Position numbers and translations under genes: made by a program
Notes under the pieces: generated by a model
Database searches by the model: none
Told to the model about the DNA's origin: nothing
What the model saw: only the letters and a program-made list of their open reading frames with translations
Shown here: piece after piece, positions 9,899-18,612 of the stretch
Layout: each line of letters opens with the position of its first letter
Position numbering within the stretch: position 1 is the stretch's first letter
From: Bermanella sp047621325
GTDB taxonomy: Bacteria > Pseudomonadota > Gammaproteobacteria > Pseudomonadales > Oceanobacteraceae
Assembly: GCA_047621325.1 (NCBI GenBank)
Contig: JBLHLT010000006.1
Span: 130,978-194,977, forward strand
DNA length: 64,000 bases
Direction: 5' to 3'

Positions 9899-9922
9899 AT
9901 AAAAAGTCGGGCAATGCCCGAC
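9899..9922 (-). terminator. Rho-independent terminator after rluB
   Basis: Reading the minus strand, GTCGGGC-ATT-GCCCGAC forms a perfect 7-bp stem with a 3-base loop at 9922-9906 and is followed directly by TTTTTATT. It lies about 45 bases after the rluB stop and ends that transcript before galE. Confidence 0.85.
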
Positions 9923-9966
9923 CCAGTATGATCATCTCAGCAGTAAATGTTACCGCCTACTGCCAG

Positions 9967-10833
9967 TTATGAATCTATGCGAACCTTTCTCTTCGGTCCT
10001 TTATTCTTAGGCCCTGCTTTTTGGCGGGTTTTCTGGCGATTCATTTCGCGTTCGTATTTTTTCATTTCTTGCGGGTCAAGTGTGGCCACTGGTACTGATG
10101 GTAAATCAACCAATTTGGCTAGCTCGTCAGTGTCGCGCTGATCGAGTTCTTTCCACTTACCTGCTGAGATTTTCTTAGGTAAAAATACGCAACCATAACG
10201 AACACGCTTTAGGCGTGATACTTTTAAGTCTTGGCTTTCCCATAGGCGGCGCACTTCGCGGTTGCGCCCTTCCATAATACAAACGTGATACCACTGGTTG
10301 AATCCATCGCCATCAAAGAATTGCACGTCGGTGAACTTTGCCATGCCATCTTCTAATACGACGCCTTTTTTCAGGGTTGCGATTACTTCATCCGTTACAT
10401 CACCCGCCACACGCACTGCGTATTCACGGTCAACGGTTTTTGTACTTGGGTGCATCAGCTTGTTCGCTAATTCACCATCGGTAGTGAACAACAACAAGCC
10501 GGATGTATTGATGTCTAAACGACCAACCGCAATCCAGCGCTCGCCTTTTAGGGTTGGCAGTCTATCAAATACGGTAGGACGACCTTCTGGGTCATTACGC
10601 GTACATACTTCGCCTTCTGGCTTGTTATAAGCCAATACACGGCGAGCGGTTTTTACAGCATGATCAATGACTTTGCCGTCTACTCTTATTTCATCTTTTG
10701 CGCTGGCGCGTTCGCCGAGCTTAGCCACTTCACCATTTAGCTGAATACGACCTTGTTCAATCCAACGCTCCATCTCACGACGGGAACCTAAACCTATTTG
10801 GGCTAGGATTTTTTGTAACTTATCACTCATCAA
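9967..10833 (-). CDS. rluB: 23S rRNA pseudouridine(2605) synthase RluB
   Basis: 288 residues. An N-terminal S4 domain (KLQKILAQIGLGSRREMERW) is followed by the RsuA/RluB catalytic domain with GRLDINTSGLLLFTTDGELA, where the Asp of GRLD is the catalytic residue. The basic tail (about residues 250-288, rich in Arg/Lys) is usual for RluB. It modifies U2605 of 23S rRNA. It is the last gene of the scpA-scpB-rluB run, 49 bases after scpB, an arrangement shared with Pseudomonas, and is followed by a clear terminator. Confidence 0.93.
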   Translation of the reverse strand: MMSDKLQKILAQIGLGSRREMERWIEQGRIQLNGEVAKLGERASAKDEIRVDGKVIDHAVKTARRVLAYNKPEGEVCTRNDPEGRPTVFDRLPTLKGERWIAVGRLDINTSGLLLFTTDGELANKLMHPSTKTVDREYAVRVAGDVTDEVIATLKKGVVLEDGMAKFTDVQFFDGDGFNQWYHVCIMEGRNREVRRLWESQDLKVSRLKRVRYGCVFLPKKISAGKWKELDQRDTDELAKLVDLPSVPVATLDPQEMKKYEREMNRQKTRQKAGPKNKGPKRKVRIDS

Positions 10834-10882
10834 CTGTCTCCGTTTCTGAGTTGTAACCGCTAGGCGCAGCTACTCTTGGATT

Positions 10883-12121
10883 TTAATTAAACTTGTTAGC
10901 CAAATCAGATAAGGTTTTTTCACCTTCTTCTCGACTATTTTCAATCTCGTCTTGCTCAGCCTGTAGCTGGGCAATCATTTCATCTTCCATGGCAGCCAAT
11001 AAATCAGCGTCATCTTCATCAAGAATAGACACCTCTTCGCTTATTGCCTGTTGATCTTGTGCCTCAGTAAGGCCTGAATCTTGTTTTTCTGTCCTTGCTT
11101 CGTGCTCTGGCACTGGTTCTTCTAAAGAACTGAGTTGAGCTGGAAACACAGATTCAGCTGGTGACGTCATAGTTTCTTTTTGGCCAAGCAAGCGCTCTTG
11201 CTCCGCGATCATTCTGGCAATCGTCGCCTCGGCAATGTCTTCTTCAGTTGCGTCTTCTGGTAAACCTAGCGCCTGGGCTTCTTGCTCTTGATCCTGCTCA
11301 GATTCAGTTTGCGCCAAGGTGTCATCTAGCTCTGCAATTTGCTGTTCGGCATCAAGTAACTCTCCAAGGTCGCTCGGTGCTTGATTAGCCTGAGCTTCTG
11401 CTTCTTCGTCTTCTTGTGCTCGTTTAAATAAATTATCTTCAACTTGCTGCACCAGCGCGTCAGCATCTTCCATATCTTTTGCTGCGCTAATTAGATTTTC
11501 GCTATCACCTAGCTCTTGCTGATGATTTGAAAAGTCAAAATCACCCTCTTCGCTTTTGTCTTCTAATTCAAGCGCGTGATTGGCATCGGCAATTTCTTGA
11601 ATCTCTTCTAGCGTTGGCAGTTGGTCTAAACTTTCTAAATTAAAATAGTCTAAAAACATTTTTGTAGTGGCATACATGGCAGGACGACCCGGTACATCTC
11701 TGTGACCCACCACTTGAATCCACTCGCGCTCTACCAAGGTTTTAGTAATATGCGAACTCACGGCCACACCGCGTACATCTTCAATTTCACCACGGGTAAC
11801 TGGCTGGCGATACGCAATAATAGAAAGGGTTTCTAGTAATGCACGACTATAACGCTGTGGTTTTTCTTCCCACAAGCGACTCACCCATTTTCCTAAATCT
11901 TGCTTTACTTGAAAGCGATAGCCCGTAGCTACTTTTTTAAGCTCATAACCTTTGCTCTCACATTTTTCACCAATGCGATCTAAGGTAGCCTGAATTCTCT
12001 GTTTTTCTGGTTCGAAGCCCTCATCAAATAAGGCCTGGATACGGTCAACACTTAAAGTTTGGCCAGAGGCCAGCATGGCCCCTTCAATAATTTGCTCTAG
12101 TAGTACGTCGCTAATCATCAT
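10883..12121 (-). CDS. scpB: Segregation and condensation protein B with a long acidic tail
   Basis: 412 residues. The first 180 or so are the ScpB winged-helix core (start ISDVLLEQIIEGAMLASG, then ETLSIIAYRQPVTRGEIE), which binds ScpA in the Smc-ScpAB condensin. The remaining 230 residues are a low-complexity Glu/Asp/Gln/Ala-rich tail with no predicted fold, making the protein roughly twice as long as textbook ScpB. The start overlaps the scpA stop by 4 bases. The partner smc gene lies 13 kb away in this window (25824-29321). Confidence 0.92.
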   Translation of the reverse strand: MMISDVLLEQIIEGAMLASGQTLSVDRIQALFDEGFEPEKQRIQATLDRIGEKCESKGYELKKVATGYRFQVKQDLGKWVSRLWEEKPQRYSRALLETLSIIAYRQPVTRGEIEDVRGVAVSSHITKTLVEREWIQVVGHRDVPGRPAMYATTKMFLDYFNLESLDQLPTLEEIQEIADANHALELEDKSEEGDFDFSNHQQELGDSENLISAAKDMEDADALVQQVEDNLFKRAQEDEEAEAQANQAPSDLGELLDAEQQIAELDDTLAQTESEQDQEQEAQALGLPEDATEEDIAEATIARMIAEQERLLGQKETMTSPAESVFPAQLSSLEEPVPEHEARTEKQDSGLTEAQDQQAISEEVSILDEDDADLLAAMEDEMIAQLQAEQDEIENSREEGEKTLSDLANKFN

Positions 12122-12999
12122 GAGGTTTTTGCCTTCACATGAATCGGCCCAAACGTTTCGTTTTGCACGATCTCTATTAATTGTTCTTTTATGAGCTCTA
12201 ACGTGGCAAGAAAGGTCGTTACAACACCCGAGCGACCTTCTTCTACAGTAAATAAACGCGTAAACGGAATAAAGTCACCAGTTTGCAAACGGGCTAAAAT
12301 ATCACTCATGCGTTCACGTGTTGATAGTTTTTCGCGATGCACTTCATGTTCAGTAAACATATTTGCCCGGTGTAATACATCACTAAAGGCCAACATTAAT
12401 TCTTTAAATTCGACATCAGGATGATTTTTTTCAGCGCTGTATTCTGGCGGCTTAATTTCCACTTCGAAAGTATCTCGCCCTGTACGTGGGAGCTCATCGA
12501 TATCTTCGGCGGCTTTTTTAAAACGCTCGTAATCCTGCAAACGACGAATTAGCTCGGCACGAGGATCTTCTTCCTCTTCGGCCAATTCTGCTGGGCGCGG
12601 CAACAATATCCGACTTTTAATTTCAGCCAGCATAGCAGCCATCACTAAATATTCACCCGCAAGCTCTAAATGCACAGTCTGCATCAAATCAACATAGAGC
12701 ATGTATTGAGCTGTAATTTCAGCCACGTTGATCTCAAGAATATCGAGATTTTGCTTACGGATTAAATATAACAGCAAGTCCAACGGACCTTCAAATTGCT
12801 CAAGAATCACTTCAAGTGCATCCGGTGGAATATACAGGTCTAGCGGCAGCTGAGTGAATGCCTCACCATGCACAAGCGCAAAGGGCATTTCATGCTGCTG
12901 ATTCTTTTTGTTCGTTTTAACGGCAGCCTCTGACTCAGGTTGCGCTTGAGCAACTTGAGCTGGCACTTCAATTTGAGGCGTATCAGAGGCTTCTGTCAT
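12118..12999 (-). CDS. scpA: Segregation and condensation protein A
   Basis: 293 residues. After a 60-residue Gln/Glu-rich leader, the kleisin domain begins with EQFEGPLDLLLYLIRKQNLD, the family signature that binds the Smc neck; AEIKSRILLPRP follows, and the C-terminal winged helix that binds the Smc cap ends the protein. It works with ScpB and Smc in chromosome compaction and segregation. It starts 4 bases after trpS and overlaps scpB by 4 bases, so trpS-scpA-scpB-rluB appears to be one operon. Confidence 0.94.
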   Translation of the reverse strand: MTEASDTPQIEVPAQVAQAQPESEAAVKTNKKNQQHEMPFALVHGEAFTQLPLDLYIPPDALEVILEQFEGPLDLLLYLIRKQNLDILEINVAEITAQYMLYVDLMQTVHLELAGEYLVMAAMLAEIKSRILLPRPAELAEEEEDPRAELIRRLQDYERFKKAAEDIDELPRTGRDTFEVEIKPPEYSAEKNHPDVEFKELMLAFSDVLHRANMFTEHEVHREKLSTRERMSDILARLQTGDFIPFTRLFTVEEGRSGVVTTFLATLELIKEQLIEIVQNETFGPIHVKAKTS

Positions 13000-13003
13000 A
13001 ATA

Positions 13004-14218
13004 TTAACGGTACGCTAAACCCATGGCATGACGTACGTCTTCCATGGTATCTCGAGCCGCTTCGCGGGCTTTTTCGCTACCATCATGAATGATGGATTTC
13101 ACAAGATCAGGGTTTGCTTCATATTGCTTCGCGCGCTCTTGAATTGGCGCCAGCTCGACTTTAATAGAATCAATAATCGGCCCTTTACAATCTAAACAAC
13201 CAATACCTGCACTGCGACAGCCTTTTTGCACCCAGTCTTTTACTTCGTCATCACTGTAGACTTCATGAAGCTGCCATACAGGACAGTTTTCTGGATTACC
13301 AGGGTCATCACGACGTACACGAGCAGGGTCGGTGCGCATGGTGCGAATTTTACGCTCAACTTCGGCAGGCTCTTCACGAATACTAATAGTATTGCCGTAA
13401 GACTTAGACATTTTTGCGCCATCTAAACCCGGCATTTTAGATTCTGGCGTTAACAAGGCTTGAGGCTCAGGCAGAATCACTTTGCCGCCCCCTTCTAAAT
13501 AGCCCATTAATCGCTCTTTATCACCAAGGGTAATATTTTGCTGTTCCTTTAATAATGCTTGAGCTGTTGCTAGGGCTTCGCCATCACCGCCTTCGGTGTA
13601 GCGCTTACGCAAGCTGCTATAAAGCTTGGCGGCTTTTTTGCCCATTTTTTTAACGGCTGCTTCGGCGTTTTCTTCAAAACCCGGCTCACGACCAAATATG
13701 TAATTGAAACGGCGTGCCACTTCACGAGTAATTTCAACGTGAGCAACTTGGTCAGCACCAACCGGCACCATGCCCGCACGATATAGCAGTATATCGGCAC
13801 TTTGTAATAACGGATAACCCAAGAAGCCGTAGGTCGCTAAGTCTTTTTCTTTGAGTTTTTCTTGCTGATCTTTATAGGTAGGCACACGCTCTAACCAACC
13901 TAATGGGGTGATCATAGAAAGTAACAAATGAAGTTCGGCGTGTTCAGGCACCTTGCTTTGCAAGAATAAGGTTGCACTACCAGGGTTTACACCAGCTGCT
14001 AGCCAGTCGACAACCATATCCCATACGCTACGCTCCATAATACTAGGATCGTCATAATGGGTGGTTAATGCGTGCCAGTCGGCAACAAAAAAGAAGCACT
14101 CATATTCGTGCTGCAACTTAACCCAGTTTTTAAGCACACCGTGATAATGGCCTAAATGTAATTTTCCAGTCGGGCGCATGCCAGAAAGCACACGTTGCTG
14201 AGAGTCAACAGAACTCAA
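13004..14218 (-). CDS. trpS: Tryptophanyl-tRNA synthetase, long form with a four-cysteine motif
   Basis: 404 residues, class I synthetase that charges tRNA-Trp. The HIGH-type motif is HLGHYHG (residues 22-28) and the KMSKS motif is AKMSKSYGN. It is about 70 residues longer than the E. coli enzyme. In the anticodon-binding part C312, C334, C341 and C344 form C-x21-C-x6-C-x2-C, nearly the spacing of the [4Fe-4S] motif known in Thermotoga maritima TrpRS (C-x22-C-x6-C-x2-C). The match suggests an iron-sulphur cluster here too. It is first in the trpS-scpA-scpB-rluB run. Confidence 0.95.
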   Translation of the reverse strand: MSSVDSQQRVLSGMRPTGKLHLGHYHGVLKNWVKLQHEYECFFFVADWHALTTHYDDPSIMERSVWDMVVDWLAAGVNPGSATLFLQSKVPEHAELHLLLSMITPLGWLERVPTYKDQQEKLKEKDLATYGFLGYPLLQSADILLYRAGMVPVGADQVAHVEITREVARRFNYIFGREPGFEENAEAAVKKMGKKAAKLYSSLRKRYTEGGDGEALATAQALLKEQQNITLGDKERLMGYLEGGGKVILPEPQALLTPESKMPGLDGAKMSKSYGNTISIREEPAEVERKIRTMRTDPARVRRDDPGNPENCPVWQLHEVYSDDEVKDWVQKGCRSAGIGCLDCKGPIIDSIKVELAPIQERAKQYEANPDLVKSIIHDGSEKAREAARDTMEDVRHAMGLAYR

Positions 14219-14291
14219 AGCCTTCTCCTAATACAACAAAGTAAAGTTCGGAAGTTTACCGATGACGAAGGCTAAAAACTACTGATTAACA

Positions 14292-14337
14292 AGAAAAAAG
14301 CCCTCCAAGTGGCGTTAACTTGAATGCTTTGGGCTTT
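14292..14337 (-). terminator. Terminator after yciO
   Basis: On the minus strand AAAGCCC and GGGCTTTTTT form an outer 7-bp stem ending in a T-run, and CAAGT/ACTTG forms an inner stem in its loop. It lies 12 bases after the yciO stop and before trpS, so it separates the two transcription units. Confidence 0.8.
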
Positions 14338-14348
14338 CGAGGCGAGGT

Positions 14349-14969
14349 TTAGTCTAATTCGTCCATCTGACCTACCCCTTGGCGGATTATTTCATAGGTT
14401 TCGCCTGTCATATCCACCACCGTGGTCGCCTCAATACCGCAGTAGCCACCATCAATCACCAAGTCAACAGCATGCTCGAGCATTTGGCGAATCTCATAAG
14501 GGTCTGACAATGGCATATCATCACCCGGCATAATAAGCGAGGTTGATAAAATAGGCTCACCAAGCTCTTCTAACAAAGCACTTACGATATTATTCGCTGG
14601 TACTCGAATACCTATGGTGCGCTTCTTTGGGTTCATCAATCGCCTTGGGACATCACGGGTGCCATCTAAAATAAAGGTGAAGGCGCCGGGAGTGTGAGCT
14701 TTAAGCAAACGATAAGCGGTGTTATCAACCCTGCCATAAGTGCCAATTTCGGCCAAGTCTCGACAAATCAACGTGAAGTTATGCTTATCACTTAACTGAC
14801 GTATCTGCTTAACACGCTCTAATGCACGCTTATCTTCAAGCTGACAAGCTAATGCATAAGCGCAATCCGTCGGGATAATTGCCAAGCCACCGCCACGTAT
14901 AATTTCAGCGGCTTGCTTAATAAGACGAGCTTGGGGGTTATCTGGGTGAATCTGGAAAAACTGGCTCAT
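14349..14969 (-). CDS. yciO: YciO family protein (YrdC/Sua5 fold)
   Basis: 206 residues, the same length as E. coli YciO. The N-terminal block IRGGGLAIIPTDCAYALACQ is the YrdC/Sua5 nucleotide-binding signature, and KRTIGIRVP and LSTSLI are further conserved segments. The fold is that of threonylcarbamoyl-AMP synthases, but YciO is a side branch whose activity is much weaker or different from TsaC, so I would not call it the t6A enzyme. It follows the PHP exonuclease gene by 55 bases, an association also seen in E. coli (yciV-yciO). Confidence 0.88.
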   Translation of the reverse strand: MSQFFQIHPDNPQARLIKQAAEIIRGGGLAIIPTDCAYALACQLEDKRALERVKQIRQLSDKHNFTLICRDLAEIGTYGRVDNTAYRLLKAHTPGAFTFILDGTRDVPRRLMNPKKRTIGIRVPANNIVSALLEELGEPILSTSLIMPGDDMPLSDPYEIRQMLEHAVDLVIDGGYCGIEATTVVDMTGETYEIIRQGVGQMDELD

Positions 14970-15024
14970 ATTGGCATCCTTGGCTGCATTGTAAGCTTAG
15001 TCGAGTCATCATTAGGTGCTTGGT

Positions 15025-15849
15025 TTATTGCCAATGAGTCCACACGGGCGTAACTGATTTAGCCATAGGAACAAATTTACCCAGCTCAGACCAAGGTCTT
15101 GGCCCATGGAAATCACTGCCCTGACTACCCAAAAAATTGAACTCATCACACAACTGGGCCATGCGCTTGCTAAAGCTCGACTCCATACCGCCCGTTGTGA
15201 CTTCTAAACCGTTACCACCCGCCTCACTAAATGCTTTTAACAGTATTTTAAGCTTGGTGCCGGTTAATTTATATTTATCAGGGTGCGCCACCACTGCAAC
15301 ACCGCCACTATCACGAATCCAGCTAACTACTTCGCTCATTTCTGGCCAAAGAGTTTTAACATCACCAGCTTTACCAGCACCTAGGTACTTTTTAAACGCT
15401 TGGGCCATATTATTCACTTTACCAAGATCAATAAGCGCCTGAGCAAAGTGAGGGCGACCGATTTGCGCACCATTGGCAATCTCAACCGCTTTATCCCAAA
15501 TACCTTCTACGCCTTGCTTTTCTAGCTTTTGAGCAATGGTTTTAGCACGTTCAAACCGGCAATGCTCTTGGCGCTCTACGGCTGCTTGCATAACGGGGTG
15601 CTGCTCATCAAAACCCAAACCTACAATATGAATACCTATGCCATTCCAAACACTAGAGAACTCAATACCACTGACAATTTGCATGCCGTGTTTCTCAGCT
15701 TGCTCGCGCGCCTCATTCAACCCAGAAAGCGTATCATGATCAGTAAGGGCCAACATGGTGACACCCTGTTCGGCAGCACGATCCACCAAATCACTAGGGC
15801 TCAACTGGCCATCACTCTTTAAACTATGACAATGTAGATCCGCTAACAT
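15025..15849 (-). CDS. rnm: PHP-domain 5'-3' exoribonuclease (RNase AM, YciV)
   Basis: 274 residues, a single PHP domain. Metal-binding motifs are visible in order: DLHCHSLKSDG (residues 4-14), LTDHDT (36-41), GIEFSS, AHPDKY and GSDFHGPRP near the C-terminus. This is the layout of E. coli YciV/RNase AM, which removes short overhangs at 5' ends of 5S, 16S and 23S rRNA and acts on 3',5'-bisphosphates. It is followed by yciO as in E. coli. Confidence 0.88.
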   Translation of the reverse strand: MLADLHCHSLKSDGQLSPSDLVDRAAEQGVTMLALTDHDTLSGLNEAREQAEKHGMQIVSGIEFSSVWNGIGIHIVGLGFDEQHPVMQAAVERQEHCRFERAKTIAQKLEKQGVEGIWDKAVEIANGAQIGRPHFAQALIDLGKVNNMAQAFKKYLGAGKAGDVKTLWPEMSEVVSWIRDSGGVAVVAHPDKYKLTGTKLKILLKAFSEAGGNGLEVTTGGMESSFSKRMAQLCDEFNFLGSQGSDFHGPRPWSELGKFVPMAKSVTPVWTHWQ

Positions 15850-15890
15850 ACAGCACCCTCCAATGGGTGATTAACATTATTAGCTAGCAT

Positions 15891-16655
15891 TTATTGCTCA
15901 ACAATAACGTCTTCAAGGCTCAGCCCCGTCAGCTTTTTAATACTGCGGAATAAGTAAAACAATGCTGCCATCATCACAATCGTAGCTGGGATCGAAATAA
16001 CTGGAAAGCTAAGCGCCGTCATCTTACCCAACTCTTCGTTAAACGCAGCAGTGCCAGCTGGGCTTACAATAATCCACTTAGCTAGCGCATAATTCAAAAA
16101 TGAGGACAAAAAGAAAGAACCTGCCACCAACCAAGATGCTACTTTTAAACTCTGCTCAAACTCAGACTGAGTTTTATGCTCTTCAAGTGCATGTGCGATA
16201 CGGTCAACACGTAAAATTTTATCGTTATACAGAAAGGTCTTAACCAATGGAAAGCGGGTTTTAAGCGACAACACTGTCACCAACCCTAAAATACCGGGAA
16301 TCGCTGCCTCCTTAATCGCAATATACTGAGGATCTAACTGCAGCAAACTAATACCACCCGTTAATAAAATACTGAATACCCCAAGGGCCGAGAACACATT
16401 AACCTTGCCTGCCCGCCTAAAGTCATAGAACCCGTATAAGATGGGAAACGCCAGCGCCACAACGATGGCAAGCTGAATACCATGAGCCTGATAAAAGCCA
16501 CCCAGCCCCCATGACATTTGAGCATCGATACCTTGCAACTGGGCTAATAACCAAGGGCTTTCACTGCCTTTCATCAATATAAGGGTTGGAATGACAATGT
16601 TAAGCAACAAATTCGCTAACATGCTTTCTTTTTTTACTGAGGTTTGCTGACTCAT
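15891..16655 (-). CDS. Integral membrane protein, VC0807-like
   Basis: 254 residues with about six hydrophobic helices and a short cytosolic stretch (about residues 140-165) rich in charged residues. It resembles the family often named VC0807 or loosely 'septation protein A-like'; no experimental role is known to me. It is the first gene of the minus-strand run and diverges from yciI, which is also the usual neighbour of the real YciB/IspZ. It is too long and differs in its N-terminus from YciB, so I do not use that name. Confidence 0.6.
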   Translation of the reverse strand: MSQQTSVKKESMLANLLLNIVIPTLILMKGSESPWLLAQLQGIDAQMSWGLGGFYQAHGIQLAIVVALAFPILYGFYDFRRAGKVNVFSALGVFSILLTGGISLLQLDPQYIAIKEAAIPGILGLVTVLSLKTRFPLVKTFLYNDKILRVDRIAHALEEHKTQSEFEQSLKVASWLVAGSFFLSSFLNYALAKWIIVSPAGTAAFNEELGKMTALSFPVISIPATIVMMAALFYLFRSIKKLTGLSLEDVIVEQ

Positions 16656-16796
16656 AAATGACTACTTTGTATGCGTTATTACCGCTATTTTAAGCTTTAA
16701 CGCCTTGATGTCGAGCCATGATTAAGCAGCAGTTGGTAATTATTATTTTTCGAGGTACGATTGTGGGCAAATTTCACAGTGATAATAATAAATTTC

Positions 16797-17096
16797 ATGT
16801 TATACGCCATTATTTCTAAAGATATTGCCAACAGCCTAGAAAAGCGCCTTGCCGCTCGCCCTGCCCACCTTGAGCGCCTACAGTTATTACAACAACAAGG
16901 CCGTCTTATTTTGGCAGGCCCGCACCCAGCAATCGACAGCGAAGACCCAGGCCAAGATGGATTCACTGGCAGCCTAGTTGTAGCCGAATTTGAAAACCTT
17001 GAGCAAGCGCAAGCATGGGCCGATATTGACCCATATATAAAAGCAGGTGTTTACGAACAAGTAACCGTGAAGCCGTTCAAGAAAGTTTTACCTTAA
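16797..17096 (+). CDS. yciI: YciI family protein
   Basis: 99 residues starting at the ATG at 16797 (MLYAIISKD), which fits the family; an in-frame ATG 36 bases upstream would add 12 residues absent from YciI proteins. The fold is a ferredoxin-like alpha/beta domain. The conserved His (RPAHLERL, with the GRLILAGPHP loop after it) and the DPY segment (DIDPYIKAG) are present; the His-Asp pair is thought to be a catalytic site in this family, but the reaction in most bacteria is unknown. Confidence 0.88.
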   Translation: MLYAIISKDIANSLEKRLAARPAHLERLQLLQQQGRLILAGPHPAIDSEDPGQDGFTGSLVVAEFENLEQAQAWADIDPYIKAGVYEQVTVKPFKKVLP

Positions 17097-17151
17097 ACCC
17101 GTAAACTACATTGTTTACACTTAACGAATTAAATCTGACAGGAAGCGCAAA

Positions 17152-17811
17152 GTGAAACGTATTACACTTTTTATACTGACATTATTAGTACTGTACCCAG
17201 CAGTCGCTGAAAAACGCTACATCAGCGATGAATTATGGATCAACCTACGTAGCGGTCCTGCTAATGACTACAAGATTCTTAAAATACTAAAAAGCGGTAC
17301 TCACCTTCAATTTATTGAATCTGACGAAGAATCAAAATTCTCAAAAGTTATCACCGACAAGGGCCTTGAAGGCTGGGTGCCAACTCGCTTTATTCAAGAT
17401 GAACCCATTGCTCTTGAAAAGTTAATTCTCACTCAACGTGAATTAGAAAAAACAAAAACCGATTTAATCGAAATTCAAAACAAATACAACGAAACCAAAA
17501 AAGCACTTGCAGAAACCAAGCGCACTGCTGGTGATCTAAGCCAAGATAAAACAGAGCAAGAAAAAGAGCTTGAGCACATCAAAAAAGTCAGTGCTAATGC
17601 GATCAACCTAGACAAGAAAAACCAAGAATTACTTGAACAAGGTGAGCAATTAAAAATCACTGTTGACACTCTACGCGCTGAAAATTCGCGCCTGCAAAAC
17701 AGCAAGGACGTCAATTATATTCTTGTTGGTGGTGGCTTAATCTTACTAGGTCTTTTCCTTGGCTGGTTATTTCCTAAATTATCAGGACGTCGTAGCGACA
17801 CCTGGGCATAA
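17152..17811 (+). CDS. TIGR04211-type SH3 domain membrane protein (YgiM-like)
   Basis: 219 residues with a GTG start preceded by AGGA. Order of parts: signal peptide (to about residue 19), bacterial SH3 domain (about 22-85, with LWINLRSGPANDYKIL), a long coiled coil (about 90-185), one transmembrane helix near the C-terminus and a short basic tail. This matches the TIGR04211/YgiM architecture, an inner-membrane protein with a periplasmic SH3 domain. The function is not established; the SH3 domain may bind peptidoglycan. Confidence 0.85.
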   Translation: MKRITLFILTLLVLYPAVAEKRYISDELWINLRSGPANDYKILKILKSGTHLQFIESDEESKFSKVITDKGLEGWVPTRFIQDEPIALEKLILTQRELEKTKTDLIEIQNKYNETKKALAETKRTAGDLSQDKTEQEKELEHIKKVSANAINLDKKNQELLEQGEQLKITVDTLRAENSRLQNSKDVNYILVGGGLILLGLFLGWLFPKLSGRRSDTWA

Positions 17812-17823
17812 AATTAACCATCT

Positions 17824-17874
17824 AAAAGTCAATACTGCCTATTAATAGGCACACAGTACTGGCTTTTCTTTTAT
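17824..17874 (+). terminator. Terminator between the SH3 gene and the cyclophilin gene
   Basis: AAAAGTCAATACTG and CAGTACTGGCTTTT pair over 14 positions with two wobble pairs, enclosing a small CCTATTAATAGG palindrome, and are followed by CTTTTAT. It lies 12 bases after the SH3 gene stop. Confidence 0.75.
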
Positions 17875-17889
17875 CTATCTGGAATTTGT

Positions 17890-18498
17890 ATGAATCGTTT
17901 GTTTTTAAGTATTGCTCTTCTTTGCATCGCGAGTTTTTCTTTCGCGCAAGATGCCCTTCAAGCCGAGCCTGCACCAACCATCAGTGCAGACATTGCTAAG
18001 CCTTACGCAATCATCGTCACAAACCAAGGTAATATCACGTTAGAATTATTACCAGAAAAAGCCCCCATTTCTGTTGCCAACTTTTTAAGTTATGCCAACG
18101 ATGGCTTTTATAACGGCGTTATTTTTCACCGAGTAATGAAAGACTTCATGATTCAAACCGGTGGTTTTAACGAATCAATGACTCGCAAAGCGGTTAAAGA
18201 ATCCATTAAAAATGAAGCTGACAATGGTATTTTAAACAACAGAGGCACCGTGGCCATGGCTCGCACAGCACAAGTAAACAGTGCGACTAGCCAATTTTTC
18301 ATCAACGTTAAGAGCAACTATTTCTTAAACAACGGCTATCGTGACTTTGGTTACGCCGTCTTTGCGAATGTTGTTAGTGGCATGGAAGTGGTTGACGCCA
18401 TTAGCCTCGTTGAGACTACTCGCAAGCAAGGTATGACCGATGTGCCGGTCGAGCCAATTATTATTAAAGAAGTAAAAATCAGTTACACAAAACCATAA
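17890..18498 (+). CDS. ppiA: Periplasmic peptidyl-prolyl cis-trans isomerase, cyclophilin type
   Basis: 202 residues. A Sec signal peptide (about residues 1-19, cleaved after SFA) precedes a bacterial cyclophilin domain with the hallmark strings GVIFHRVMKDFMIQTGG and ARTAQVNSATSQFFINV. It accelerates proline isomerisation during folding of periplasmic and outer-membrane proteins. It stands alone between a terminator and mnmC, so it probably has its own promoter. Confidence 0.9.
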   Translation: MNRLFLSIALLCIASFSFAQDALQAEPAPTISADIAKPYAIIVTNQGNITLELLPEKAPISVANFLSYANDGFYNGVIFHRVMKDFMIQTGGFNESMTRKAVKESIKNEADNGILNNRGTVAMARTAQVNSATSQFFINVKSNYFLNNGYRDFGYAVFANVVSGMEVVDAISLVETTRKQGMTDVPVEPIIIKEVKISYTKP

Positions 18499-18612
18499 AT
18501 ACAACCCACTAGCCATCGGCCTGACGTCATTCAGGCCAATGGCTAAATAACCTTCTAATGTAAATACCATTTCTCTGCTAAAATCACCCCACTCGCAGTT
18601 TTAGATAACATT

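Noticed and set aside
9947..9957. GGCGGTAACAT on the minus strand, similar to the ops element (GGCGGTAGCGT) used by RfaH in polysaccharide operons
   Set aside because: It has two mismatches at important positions and lies between the rluB stop and an intrinsic terminator, on the wrong side of that terminator to act in the galE leader.
15891..16655. Septation protein YciB/IspZ
   Set aside because: It has membrane helices and a position next to yciI, but it is about 75 residues too long and lacks the YciB N-terminal pattern.
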